Below are positions 26,594 through 35,481 of a stretch of 64,000 bases of DNA, one piece after another. The stretch is from NCBI GenBank assembly GCA_024711325.1, contig JANJTC010000002.1:124001-188000 (forward strand). The letters are read 5' to 3'. Every line of letters starts with the position of its first letter. Within the stretch, counting starts at the first letter, position 1. This stretch comes from Bacteriovoracaceae bacterium. Its GTDB lineage: Bacteria > Bdellovibrionota > Bacteriovoracia > Bacteriovoracales > Bacteriovoracaceae. The notes beneath the pieces are model-generated. The model saw nothing but the letters and a program-made list of their open reading frames with translations. It was not told the DNA's origin and did no database searches. Made by a program: the position numbers and the translations under genes.

Positions 26594-27571
26594 ATGAAAT
26601 TCTTCAAAGAAAAAGAGCCTTTTCCAATTAGTAAGTTTACTTTCAGAAAACATTTACGCCGTTCACTTCTGGCCCAGTCTTTCATTGTTGGTTTGTTCTT
26701 ATTTTTTATCTATGTGTTGAAACTAGAAACCCCGGCCTCTTATTCATTTTTATTTCTCATCTTGATCAACATAATAGTAGCTGGTACCTTTTTTGATTTA
26801 AAAAAATATCGGGGGCGCTTTAAAGATATTTATCCTCGGCATAATGTATCAATGTTGTTTTTATTGTTTTTGGGATTAGTGCCTCCTATGTTTATTGCTC
26901 TAACCATCTTTCTTTGCCTCAAAGATTCTTGGGAAGAATCAGCTCCGCCGAAGTTTTTTTATAGTTATCAATATGCATCGTTCATAATTATTCCATTTAT
27001 TGCCGTTCAAGTTCTAAGTCCTCGCCTTTCATATTGGACTTCGATTCCTACTCACTATTTTATTAACGATGTAGCTCATGATTCAATCAATCTCATAAAT
27101 TATAAAAATGAAGTGAAGAAAGAAACTCCTTTTCTGGATGATTATAAGCGGAAACATAGCTCAAAGCTTAATTCCACAGAGCTTGTTCTTCTTACTGCAA
27201 TCGCGGCAAGTAAAATTGCCGAAGATAAAAATAAAAAAATGGAAAATGGTTTTTTGCTACTGAAACGATTGCATGAATTACTGGTTGAATCAGAAAAGAC
27301 AAAGGCGGGCCTCTTTGATTTTAGTCCCATCCATTGGCTGACACCGAGTGGACCTACTGAGATTCTTCTCCTTTTCATGGTTGAGTCTCAGGTTAAAGAC
27401 AAATTTTCCATTACTCTAGTGAGTAAGAGTCTAGAAATAATTGAACTTCTTGAAAGTAGGGTGGGTCGAATGCCTGCCGGCGAAAGAGAGGTGGCCGCTA
27501 AGCGGTTAAACGAGATTAAATCTGAATTTCAAAAGTTCAACTCGCCACCCATCTCCAGCGCCCGTTTATAG
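26594..27571 (+). CDS. Multi-pass membrane protein, unknown
   Basis: 325 residues. Four hydrophobic segments occur in the first half (LLAQSFIVGLFLFFIYVL; SFLFLILINIIVAGTFF; VSMLFLLFLGLVPPMFIALT; ASFIIIPFIAVQVL), followed by a charged helical cytosolic half. No motif was recognised. Its 3' end overlaps the convergent GST gene by about 43 bp. Confidence 0.55.
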   Translation: MKFFKEKEPFPISKFTFRKHLRRSLLAQSFIVGLFLFFIYVLKLETPASYSFLFLILINIIVAGTFFDLKKYRGRFKDIYPRHNVSMLFLLFLGLVPPMFIALTIFLCLKDSWEESAPPKFFYSYQYASFIIIPFIAVQVLSPRLSYWTSIPTHYFINDVAHDSINLINYKNEVKKETPFLDDYKRKHSSKLNSTELVLLTAIAASKIAEDKNKKMENGFLLLKRLHELLVESEKTKAGLFDFSPIHWLTPSGPTEILLLFMVESQVKDKFSITLVSKSLEIIELLESRVGRMPAGEREVAAKRLNEIKSEFQKFNSPPISSARL

Positions 27572-28185
27572 GCTGGTCGAGCGTGAATCTTTTCCAGGTA
27601 GACCTTTGAATTTGGGCCTAGAAGCTTACTCTTTCCACCGGCCTCCATAGGGAAACTCATTTGAATGTCCGCGGCAGTGAAGTCCTTTCCTGCAAACCAC
27701 TCTGATTTGGAAAGCTCGCTTTCAATAAACCCAAAATTATTTTGTAGGTTGGGATTGATAAAAAGATTTCTTACCTTCGATGCTACTCCTTTGATGATGG
27801 GTTTCACAAAGAAAGGCATGGGTGAGGTTTCGATTCTGTGGAAAATGAGAGCAAGGAGCAGAGGTGTCATGGCCGAGCCTTCTGCAAAATGCAGCCAGTA
27901 AGTGTATTGTCGGGCCTCTGGTGTTCCTGGTGCTGGCCGCAAATTACCTTTTCCATATTTTTCAACGAGGTACTCGATGATGGCGCCAGATTCCGCGATG
28001 GTTATATCTCCGTCAGTGATGATGGGAGATTTGCCGAGGGGATGGACGGCTTTGAGCTCTGGGGGAGCAAGCATCGTCTCTTTGTTCCGCTCATAGCGCT
28101 TAATCTCGTAGGGTAAGTTAAGCTCCTCTAAAAGCCAGAGGATGCGTTGGGAGCGGGAGTTATTGAGATGGTGGAGTGTGATCAT
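27529..28185 (-). CDS. Glutathione S-transferase family protein
   Basis: 218 residues. The N-terminal thioredoxin-like domain has LHHLNNSRSQRILWLLEELN with a Ser in the catalytic position, then the cis-Pro loop HPLGKSPII and the ESGAIIEYLVEKYG glutathione-binding end. A helical C-terminal domain follows. It is probably a detoxification enzyme; the exact class is not clear. The 3' overlap with the convergent membrane gene is unusual but both frames look real. Confidence 0.88.
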   Translation of the reverse strand: MITLHHLNNSRSQRILWLLEELNLPYEIKRYERNKETMLAPPELKAVHPLGKSPIITDGDITIAESGAIIEYLVEKYGKGNLRPAPGTPEARQYTYWLHFAEGSAMTPLLLALIFHRIETSPMPFFVKPIIKGVASKVRNLFINPNLQNNFGFIESELSKSEWFAGKDFTAADIQMSFPMEAGGKSKLLGPNSKVYLEKIHARPAYKRALEMGGELNF

Positions 28186-28252
28186 GCGTAAAGTGTAACA
28201 AGAATAATATATTTAGGTAACAAAGTATTAAATTTCCAGTAAGATTTCATTC

Positions 28253-28876
28253 ATGACTAAACCTACGGAACATTTTAACTCTGCTGCTGAAACTTGGGAT
28301 TCTGAAGAAACAATTCATCGCACATCAGTATTTGCAGCAGCGATTAAAAAGCATCTCATTGATCACAAAATTAATAACCTTTTGGACTTTGGATGCGGGA
28401 CAGGACTTCTGACGGAACATTTTCTGGATTCTTCAAGTTCTCTCACCGGTATCGATACGTCTGTGGGGATGTTGGAAAAATTTAATCGACGATTTCAGCA
28501 CCAGGACCATGTTAAATCATTGGCGGGCAATGTAGAAGATGAGTCAATGTCTGAAATCGACGAATCTTATGACGTCATCATGAGCAGTATGGCCTTTCAT
28601 CATTTAAAAGATCCTAAGAAAGTTCTGAAGCTTTTTAAAAAGTACCTGGCACCGAATGGAAAAATCTTTATTATCGATCTTGATGAGGAGGATGGGACTT
28701 TCCATCCTGATAATAAAGGCATGGGCGTGGAACATTTTGGATTTTCCCAAAAAGAATTTCAAACATGGGCCAATGAGCTTGGTTTTAAAAAATTTAGTTA
28801 CGAGATCGTTTTTGAAATGAATAAGAATCAGCGAAGTTATGGAATTGGTCTGGCCATTTTTGAGGACTCAAAATAG
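28253..28876 (+). CDS. Class I SAM-dependent methyltransferase
   Basis: 207 residues. Motif I is LLDFGCGTGLLTEHF, followed by an acidic Asp (GIDTSVGML), then SYDVIMSSMAFHHLKDPKKV and a glycine-rich end to the fold. This matches methyltransferase families 11 and 25. The substrate cannot be told. It is a single gene with its own upstream region. Confidence 0.88.
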   Translation: MTKPTEHFNSAAETWDSEETIHRTSVFAAAIKKHLIDHKINNLLDFGCGTGLLTEHFLDSSSSLTGIDTSVGMLEKFNRRFQHQDHVKSLAGNVEDESMSEIDESYDVIMSSMAFHHLKDPKKVLKLFKKYLAPNGKIFIIDLDEEDGTFHPDNKGMGVEHFGFSQKEFQTWANELGFKKFSYEIVFEMNKNQRSYGIGLAIFEDSK

Positions 28877-28992
28877 AAGCAGTGCCAAATGAACTTTTCG
28901 TCTTAAGCATATCTCAAGTTTTTTTTATTAATTAAAACTTTCTTGTCTTAGATCATCCTTCTAGCGATAAACGTAGCCAAGGATGGTGACGC

Positions 28993-30450
28993 ATGAAAAA
29001 TATTTTAATTCTTCTGTTCGTTATTCTTTCTTTTTCTGCAGAGGCCCGTCTCTTGCAGATTATCCATACCAATGATTTACATTCACATTTTCCAAGCTAT
29101 TTAAACAATACTGGCGGCTATGCCCGGGCCATGACAAAGATCAAAGAGCTTCGGCAAGCTGCTAACGACAAAGGGATCGAGGTTCTTCAACTTGATGGGG
29201 GAGACTGGGGAGATGGAACTTCATTTTATCTCTCTGATAATGGTGCAGATTCTATCAGAGCTCTGGCCCTTCTTGGAACTGAAGTTACTACGATCGGTAA
29301 CCATGATCACATCCTTGGAGGGAAGGTTCTTAGTGAACAGATTAAAAGAGCAAATGTTTACACCAAGTTTGTAGCGGCCAACATCGTGACCACTCCAGAG
29401 ATGGAGCTGGATGAAGTTCTCACTTCTCATGTTGATCTTGAGAAGGCCGGTATTAAGATCAGAGTGATTGGTCTTACGACCTCAGATAATTTCTTCGAAT
29501 ACTCCATAAGACCGGGTGAAATTACATCTCCGGTAACGGTAGGTGAGAAGGAAGCAAAAGCTGCCAAGGACGCGGGCAAAGAGCTTGTCATCGCCCTCAC
29601 GCATATAGGTCTATGGCAGGATAAAGAATTGGCCAGGAATTCTAGCTCGATTGATCTTATTGTAGGTGGACACTCACATACAAAATTAAGTCAGGTTGAA
29701 TGGGTAAATAATAAGCTTGGTAAGCGTGTTCCAATTGTTCAGGCCTGGGCCCATGGGCTTGGTGTTGGAAGCCTTCTGCTCGATATAAGTGACAACGGTC
29801 AGATGAAGGTGGTGGAATATCAGCTTCATGAAATTGCCTCTCCCATAGCTCCCGATCCGGAAATGGAAGCCTTTATTGCAGCATCGGCACAGAGAAGAAA
29901 TAATCTTTTTTCTACACCATGGGATGAGGTCATTGGGCACACTCATACACCTATTCGTGGTTACAGAAATGGGATGCCTGGCTGGGGTAAGAGCTGCTGG
30001 GGACGATACATTGCCAGTGCTATTCGAAAAGCTTCAGGCGCTTCAGTGGGAATAAACGTCTCTGGATTTTTAGGCATTGGAAAAGCGCCTGGCCCAGTAA
30101 CATTCGGAGACATCGTAGACAACATGCCTCACATTCGGAAATACGGCGATCAGGGCTGGGAGATTGCTACCATCTTCATGTCCGGCTGGCGGCTCAGAAT
30201 CCTTATGGCCTGGGCCACCCGGCGAGGATATAGCGTAGATTTTTCCGGATTCGGATATTTTGCCGAAAATGAGGTGATTGATCCTAAGGCCACTTACAGG
30301 ATCGCCTTTCCAGCGGAAATGGCAGTTGCGATTAAGGGATCACTGCCTGGATATCGGCATTATCTTCGGGGCCTGAAGTTCACGGGGCTCTACTACTGGC
30401 CGGTCATGAGTGAATATATCAAGACTAATTCGCCAATTAGTTGCCCTTAG
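28993..30450 (+). CDS. Exported 5'-nucleotidase/UshA-like metallophosphoesterase
   Basis: 485 residues with a signal peptide (ILILLFVILSFSAEA). The calcineurin-like metal sites are intact: NDLHSH (about 27-32), GGDWGD, GNHDH and GGHSHT. The C-terminal half is the 5'-nucleotidase substrate-binding domain. It is probably periplasmic and releases phosphate from nucleotides. It ends with a 14-bp overlap against the convergent gene. Confidence 0.88.
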   Translation: MKNILILLFVILSFSAEARLLQIIHTNDLHSHFPSYLNNTGGYARAMTKIKELRQAANDKGIEVLQLDGGDWGDGTSFYLSDNGADSIRALALLGTEVTTIGNHDHILGGKVLSEQIKRANVYTKFVAANIVTTPEMELDEVLTSHVDLEKAGIKIRVIGLTTSDNFFEYSIRPGEITSPVTVGEKEAKAAKDAGKELVIALTHIGLWQDKELARNSSSIDLIVGGHSHTKLSQVEWVNNKLGKRVPIVQAWAHGLGVGSLLLDISDNGQMKVVEYQLHEIASPIAPDPEMEAFIAASAQRRNNLFSTPWDEVIGHTHTPIRGYRNGMPGWGKSCWGRYIASAIRKASGASVGINVSGFLGIGKAPGPVTFGDIVDNMPHIRKYGDQGWEIATIFMSGWRLRILMAWATRRGYSVDFSGFGYFAENEVIDPKATYRIAFPAEMAVAIKGSLPGYRHYLRGLKFTGLYYWPVMSEYIKTNSPISCP

Positions 30451-31069
30451 CACTTAAGGAGAGCTTAAACTCCGGATAACTCGCCATCAAGCCTTTGATC
30501 AACAAACCAAAAAACATTATCCGCATGATGATGGCCCCAGAAATTCCCGGGTTCCCTGGAATATTAATCAGAACAATAATTGAGTCGATGCTATAGAGAA
30601 TGAGCGCGAGAACAATTCCGAGAAAGGGATTAAAGCTTTTAAATAGACCTAAGGCCACACAGTAGAATGCTCCCATGAACACGTTATAAATACCGTATCC
30701 TGCCTGAGAGAATAAAGGAACCTGGTTAGACATTCCTGCAAATCCCATGAGGACATTTAAGGCCGCCAGGAAGATGATGAGTCCAAAAGCATTATTCTTT
30801 TTAAATTTTGGATGACTGGCACTTGATTCCAGTTCCTGCCCATTATGAGTGATACAAAGTTCTGGTGTAAGGAAGCTAACGGCATATTTGATCTTAATAA
30901 AGTTATTAAAATCAATTTTAAATTCTTTGCCTGCTTTTGCTTCTTTGTTATTTAAGAATTCGCCCAAAGGCTGTCCATCAAGGAATACCTTATGCTTTCC
31001 TCTGAAAGGACTAAGCTTTATACCAAGAGTGCGTTGGGCCCCATTAACCATGATTTTTGATTTATGCAT
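30437..31069 (-). CDS. Membrane protein with N-terminal beta-rich domain, unknown
   Basis: 210 residues. About 85 residues of mostly beta-type sequence (IKLSPFRGKHKVFLDGQPLG and onward) precede four membrane helices. I recognise no family. The order, a soluble immunoglobulin-like or PH-like domain and then a small membrane bundle, is clear. The role is not. Confidence 0.5.
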   Translation of the reverse strand: MHKSKIMVNGAQRTLGIKLSPFRGKHKVFLDGQPLGEFLNNKEAKAGKEFKIDFNNFIKIKYAVSFLTPELCITHNGQELESSASHPKFKKNNAFGLIIFLAALNVLMGFAGMSNQVPLFSQAGYGIYNVFMGAFYCVALGLFKSFNPFLGIVLALILYSIDSIIVLINIPGNPGISGAIIMRIMFFGLLIKGLMASYPEFKLSLSAKGN

Positions 31070-31144
31070 GCAATGATTTTCGTCTGAAACAGAGAAGGGG
31101 CTTACTTAATTTTTCTTAAATTAGTTCCGAATGATACATTCACG

Positions 31145-31573
31145 ATGGATAATGTCTGGATGATATTAAATAAAATTAAAGAACTTTTTAGGCCTACAAA
31201 GGCAAAACTGATCATTACCTTCCCTATATTTCTAGGACTATTTTTATTAAAGTTTTTTCTTTTTGTCTCATTGTTTATCTTTCGTGATTTCCCTGAGCCT
31301 TTAGTTTTCCCGATGGGTATTTTAGTAATGGCAGGAACTAAATTTGCTTCCGCTGGAAGTGTATTCGTTAATTGGCTTGATTCCTTGTTCTGGATTACTA
31401 ATGGTAGTGGGGGAATTATAAAACGACCAGATTTCATGCTCCTTTTACTAAAGCTCAAATGGGTGTTTAATCTTTTCTGGGCCTACGTTCTTGGATGTTT
31501 AGTTATCGCTATTTATAATTTAAAAAAAGAGAATCGGAATGAGTGTTCCCCAGATATTAACAAATATAATTAA
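31145..31573 (+). CDS. Small membrane protein, unknown
   Basis: 142 residues with three likely membrane segments (FPIFLGLFLLKFFLFVSLFI; FPMGILVMAGTKFASAG; LFWAYVLGCLVIAIYNL). It overlaps the next gene by 35 nt in another frame, so the two are coupled. No family was recognised. Confidence 0.5.
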   Translation: MDNVWMILNKIKELFRPTKAKLIITFPIFLGLFLLKFFLFVSLFIFRDFPEPLVFPMGILVMAGTKFASAGSVFVNWLDSLFWITNGSGGIIKRPDFMLLLLKLKWVFNLFWAYVLGCLVIAIYNLKKENRNECSPDINKYN

Positions 31574-32117
31574 TCCAAGTTCTCTTGTTTATGGAGCGAT
31601 CTCACTTACCGCAAGTATAGGAACCGTTGTTACTCTCATTATTACAATTCGTGCTTTGCGGGAAAGTAGAAAATTAATCCGACTAGAATCCCAGAACAGA
31701 GCTTTGGATGCAGCATTGACAGTAGTCGATGATTATCTGGAGAGGGTGATATCTGGAGATCACTTCGGTAAGATTGCATTAATTAGGGCAAGTCATTCAG
31801 GAGTGCTATTACCTGTCTCGGGTCAAAACTATGATAGCGTTAGGCTCTTTATTGATCATATTATTATTTATTATCCTACGTTTAGATTTCTTCTCGAAAG
31901 GACTGAGGACAGTAAAATTCAGTTAGAATACTTTAATAAATTAAATCAGAGAGTCGATCTTGCAATAAACTATTTAGGGCCTTTGATTATGCGGCAGTTG
32001 AAAAGTTCACAGGGTCTTAATCTAGAAGACTTGGAGAGATTACTTAAAAATATACATGATCTTGGTGATTCAATGTCGGAATTTAAAGATTCTCTTTTTA
32101 CCTATAATAGGGATTAG
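31539..32117 (+). CDS. Single-pass membrane protein with helical cytosolic domain, unknown
   Basis: 192 residues. A membrane helix lies near the N-terminus (LVYGAISLTASIGTVVTLII). A long helical domain follows, reminiscent of DUF4760-type proteins that carry such a helix plus a coiled region. It is probably co-expressed with the overlapping upstream membrane protein. Its end overlaps the convergent NifU-like gene by 20 bp. Confidence 0.5.
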   Translation: MSVPQILTNIINPSSLVYGAISLTASIGTVVTLIITIRALRESRKLIRLESQNRALDAALTVVDDYLERVISGDHFGKIALIRASHSGVLLPVSGQNYDSVRLFIDHIIIYYPTFRFLLERTEDSKIQLEYFNKLNQRVDLAINYLGPLIMRQLKSSQGLNLEDLERLLKNIHDLGDSMSEFKDSLFTYNRD

Positions 32118-32745
32118 TCCCCAATGAGTGATTAGTCACATCCACCACCGAAGTGATTTCCGGAAATTCCTTCAACAGGAGTTTTTCAATCCCTTCCTTT
32201 ACTGTGACCGAGGCCTGGGAGCAGCCCTGGCATCCTCCACCAAAGTAGAGATGGACTTTACCCTCGGCTAAGTCCACCAAGCTCACATACCCACCATGGG
32301 CCGCCAGAGATCGAGAAATATCCTCAGAAAGGATCTTCTGAATTCTCTTGCCCAGTGGGGAATTGATGTTGGCCTCATTGATTTTGTAGGGAACGGGTTT
32401 GTTCTTATCTTCAATGACTTTTTTTTCTTTCAGGGCCTGGATAAAGGCGTCCCTAAAAAACGGAATTTTGTCTCGGTGAAGTTGACGGATAAGCTGGGCC
32501 ACTTGAGGCGCATAATTCTCCCATGGGTGGGTGTCGTTTTTCTTCACGATTAAGGCCCTGCCTTCGACTGCGGCTTCGGCCACCCAGGGGAAATTAAAGA
32601 GTGCTTCAAACAAGGGGGAATTGGTCGCTTCGATTTTAGAGCGGCACTCGGCCTTCATGGTGTCTAAAAAGGGAATGGAGGCAGTAAAGAAGAACACATC
32701 ATTTGTGCTCGATAGGGTGCCTTTGATTTGAATTTCACTTTCCAT
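32098..32745 (-). CDS. NifU/NfuA-like Fe-S scaffold or carrier protein
   Basis: 215 residues. The C-terminal NifU domain has GGYVSLVDLAEGKVHLYFGG and the cluster-binding CQGC, then VKEGIEKLL. The N-terminal half resembles the Nfu N-terminal domain (FPFLDTM and FNFPWVAEAAVEGRAL regions). It carries Fe-S clusters to target enzymes. It starts 8 bp after the mrp stop on the same strand, so the two form an Fe-S operon. Confidence 0.9.
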   Translation of the reverse strand: MESEIQIKGTLSSTNDVFFFTASIPFLDTMKAECRSKIEATNSPLFEALFNFPWVAEAAVEGRALIVKKNDTHPWENYAPQVAQLIRQLHRDKIPFFRDAFIQALKEKKVIEDKNKPVPYKINEANINSPLGKRIQKILSEDISRSLAAHGGYVSLVDLAEGKVHLYFGGGCQGCSQASVTVKEGIEKLLLKEFPEITSVVDVTNHSLGTNPYYR

Positions 32746-32753
32746 AGGTCTAC

Positions 32754-33857
32754 CTACAGATCAAATGTTTTTTCTGAGGACTGATTGGTCATTTCCTTAA
32801 GACTACTCAGGCGGTAGATGCCCTTATCATGGCCATCGGAGAAGCGGACCATGAGTCCATAGCGACCCACGGGCCTTATGTCTTCGGCCTTAATGGTAAG
32901 AGGTACGTCCTGTGGTCTGATGATTCGTTTGCCGGAGTTCTCATCCACACACATGGCGCAAGGACACTGAGTTCTCAAGGTGTAAGCATCGACATCTGAT
33001 TGAGTGCCGTCCTTCCAGTGAATGCGGATCATCGTTCCGTCGTGCTCAATCTTTTCGGCCTCAATCTTTCGAGACTTGATCTGGGCCTCTTCCAGATTAT
33101 TCACTACGTTCTTTGCTAGTTTCAGGAAAATCTCAGCACTGTTGCTGTCAGGGGCATCTTCCTGAATGTTCACTCCCTCGTCACTGGACATCATGATATT
33201 TGGATCTAGTGGCAGCTCTCCCAAAAAAGGAACCTTCATTTCTTCGGCCAGTAATTTTCCGCCGCCTTTCTTGAAAGGGGCCGTCACTTCGCTGCAATGA
33301 CCACAGGTGAAGCCGCTCATGTTTTCCACTACACCTAAGATGGGTGCATTGAGGGTTTCAAACATCTGTAGGCCCTTCTTGGCAATCTGGGCCGCAAGCT
33401 TTTGAGGAGTGGTGACGATGATGACACCTGCCAGATTGGTTTGCTGTCCGATACTCAGTTGGATATCTCCGGTACCAGGTGGTAAGTCGATGATGAGGTA
33501 ATCGAGGTCCTCCCACATCACACCGGTTAGGAATTGAGTGATCGCCTTAACGGCCATGGGGGCCCTCATGATGACTGGAGCGTCGGAAGCCGTCATGATT
33601 CCCATGGAGATATATTTTATTCCTGATTTATTTATGGGAACGATCAGACCATCATGTCCGGTTGGGCGAGTATGAGTTCCTAGGAGTCCCGGCTGACTGG
33701 GTCCATAGATGTCGGCGTCCATGAGACCCACCTTATGACCCAGTTTATTGAGGGCAAAGCCGAGGTTGGTTGCGACAGTGGATTTTCCAACGCCACCTTT
33801 ACCGGAACCTACTGCAATTATATTTTTAACCTTGGAAAGTCCATTTACTGGGGCCAT
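32754..33857 (-). CDS. mrp: Mrp/ApbC-type Fe-S cluster carrier ATPase fused to DUF971
   Basis: 367 residues. The deviant P-loop GKGGVGKST lies at 19-27, with DADIYGPSQPG, LIIDLPPGTGD and the Cys pair in CGHC typical of Mrp/NBP35. The N-terminal MIP18 domain found in many Mrp proteins is absent. Instead the last ~100 residues form a DUF971 domain (IRIHWKDGTQSDV; CPCAMCVDE; YGLMVRFSDGHDKGIY). It is the first gene of mrp-nifU, divergent from a SufR-like regulator with a palindrome between them. Confidence 0.92.
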   Translation of the reverse strand: MAPVNGLSKVKNIIAVGSGKGGVGKSTVATNLGFALNKLGHKVGLMDADIYGPSQPGLLGTHTRPTGHDGLIVPINKSGIKYISMGIMTASDAPVIMRAPMAVKAITQFLTGVMWEDLDYLIIDLPPGTGDIQLSIGQQTNLAGVIIVTTPQKLAAQIAKKGLQMFETLNAPILGVVENMSGFTCGHCSEVTAPFKKGGGKLLAEEMKVPFLGELPLDPNIMMSSDEGVNIQEDAPDSNSAEIFLKLAKNVVNNLEEAQIKSRKIEAEKIEHDGTMIRIHWKDGTQSDVDAYTLRTQCPCAMCVDENSGKRIIRPQDVPLTIKAEDIRPVGRYGLMVRFSDGHDKGIYRLSSLKEMTNQSSEKTFDL

Positions 33858-33873
33858 AGTTTATCCTACCTTT

Positions 33874-33891
33874 TAACATAAAAATATGTTA
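33874..33891. promoter_or_regulatory. Palindrome between mrp and SufR-like gene (putative operator)
   Basis: Perfect inverted repeat TAACATA AAAA TATGTTA in the 63-bp divergent gap. Its size and position fit an operator that the SufR-like protein would use to control both its own gene and mrp-nifU. The match to known SufR sites is only general. Confidence 0.5.
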
Positions 33892-33920
33892 TAACTTCAT
33901 TAAGGTCAAGGAACAATAGA

Positions 33921-34553
33921 ATGATAGAGCTTCTCGGTAAAACTCAACAACAGCTGTTACGGCTACTTAATAAGCATAGAAACGGGCTGACAATTTCTGA
34001 TCTCACTGAACTTCTGGAGATTTCCCGAAACGCAGTGAAACAGCATCTCTCGGCCTTGGAAAAGAACAATCTGATTGAATCAGGAATCCTGCATAAAACG
34101 GCCGGGCGTCCCACTCAAAGTTATGTACTGTCAACGAAAGGTCGAGAGCACTTCCCTCGGAAATATTCCTGGTTTGCTCAGATTCTACTTGAGGCCATCA
34201 GAGATGAAAAAGACGAGAAGGGCCTGATTAAGTTTTTAAATAAAATAGGAACCCAGGTTTCGGCCCAGTACCTGCCGGAGCTTAAAAAACTCAGTGGTAA
34301 GGAGAGGCTAACTGAAGTTGCTTCGATTCTGACTGACTTAGGTTATGATGCGGAAGTGGTGGCCTCAAAAGATAAATCAGAGCTATCCAAGCTTGAAGTT
34401 TCAAATTGTGTTTTCTATCAACTGGCCGATAGTTGTCCTGAGATATGTGGCTTTGACCTGAGTCTTCTTTCATCTCTTACAGGCCAGAAAATTGAGCAGC
34501 AGTCTTGTATTGCTAGTGGTGGCAATGCTTGCTGTTTTGGAGTTAAAAAATGA
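33921..34553 (+). CDS. SufR-like Fe-S-sensing transcriptional regulator
   Basis: 210 residues. An N-terminal winged helix (LTISDLTELLEISRNAVKQH; HKTAGRPTQSYVLS) precedes a helical middle. The C-terminal part is rich in Cys: NCVFYQLADSCPEICGFD has a C-x12-C spacing, followed by SCIASGGNACCF. SufR proteins bind a cluster through such Cys and repress Fe-S assembly genes. Divergence from mrp-nifU supports that. It overlaps the ricT-like gene by 4 nt (ATGA), an odd coupling. Confidence 0.8.
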   Translation: MIELLGKTQQQLLRLLNKHRNGLTISDLTELLEISRNAVKQHLSALEKNNLIESGILHKTAGRPTQSYVLSTKGREHFPRKYSWFAQILLEAIRDEKDEKGLIKFLNKIGTQVSAQYLPELKKLSGKERLTEVASILTDLGYDAEVVASKDKSELSKLEVSNCVFYQLADSCPEICGFDLSLLSSLTGQKIEQQSCIASGGNACCFGVKK

Positions 34554-35479
34554 ATGTTGGTGATATTGTCCGTTTAGTTCGAGTTCGCTTCCCGGGTCAA
34601 ATGCTACCGGGAATTTTCCTTGCTGATCAGCGCTCTTTTGAGCACGGCCAGAAGGTGGTTGCCATGTCGGAACGTGGGATGACGATTGGTTTTGTTAATT
34701 CGCAAATCTATGAGACCCCTTACTCTGAAGAAATGGGAGTGCTCTTTACCATCAAACGCCTGGCAAGTGATGAAGATGTAATAAAGTACAAAGAGGCCTA
34801 TCAACACCAGCGAAAGGCGAGAGAGGTTTTTAATCGTCTGGTTGAGCAGCATGAGCTACCCATGAAGCTTCAGGATGTAGAGTTCATCTCTCAAGGTTAT
34901 AAGATTCTCTTTCATTACACGGCTCCTGAACGGGTTGATTTCCGTGATCTCTTAAAGGATCTGGCACGTGAATTAAAAAATAAGATCGAACTCCGGCAAC
35001 TGACTGATCATGTCCAAAGTGGAAAGATAGGACCTTGTGGGCCTGATCTGTGCATGTTTATCAATTCTGTCGTAGGCCCCAAAAGACCTTGCTCTGAGGC
35101 CTATTGCTGCCTGGAAGACAATGATCACTTTTATAAGGAGAAACGATCTCGTCTTCCAAAAAACAATGCCCTGATAGCGACACATACTGGAGAAGTAGGT
35201 AAAGTCCAGCACGTAGACTTTGTTAAAGAAGAGTTTGAAATTTTAACTGATCAAGGATGTGTTAAGCGCTACGTCTCTGAACTCTATAAGGAAACCTTAA
35301 ACAAGAAGACCACACCTTTTCCCAGAGAGTTTGATTTTATTTCTCATGACACCAAGATGGTGATCGGAGAGAGTGAACGATCGGCCAAAAAAGAGCGCGA
35401 AAAACAAATCGAATTTAATAAACTGAGTGAGTCGGCCAAGGAATTTGCTGAAACTACCTGGAAAAACCTGAACCTCTAA
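34550..35479 (+). CDS. PSP1/RicT (YaaT)-like protein
   Basis: 309 residues with the PSP1 domain. KILFHYTAPERVDFRDLLKDL and ELRQLTDHVQSGKIGPCGPDLC correspond to the RicT region that normally reads like IGMRQIG...ARLVGGIGPCGR.LCC. A later PCSEAYCC provides more Cys. RicT forms Fe-S-carrying complexes that guide RNase Y maturation in Bacillus. In Gram-negatives the role is less clear. Coupling to a SufR-like regulator fits a cluster-binding protein. Confidence 0.8.
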   Translation: MNVGDIVRLVRVRFPGQMLPGIFLADQRSFEHGQKVVAMSERGMTIGFVNSQIYETPYSEEMGVLFTIKRLASDEDVIKYKEAYQHQRKAREVFNRLVEQHELPMKLQDVEFISQGYKILFHYTAPERVDFRDLLKDLARELKNKIELRQLTDHVQSGKIGPCGPDLCMFINSVVGPKRPCSEAYCCLEDNDHFYKEKRSRLPKNNALIATHTGEVGKVQHVDFVKEEFEILTDQGCVKRYVSELYKETLNKKTTPFPREFDFISHDTKMVIGESERSAKKEREKQIEFNKLSESAKEFAETTWKNLNL

Positions 35480-35481
35480 CT

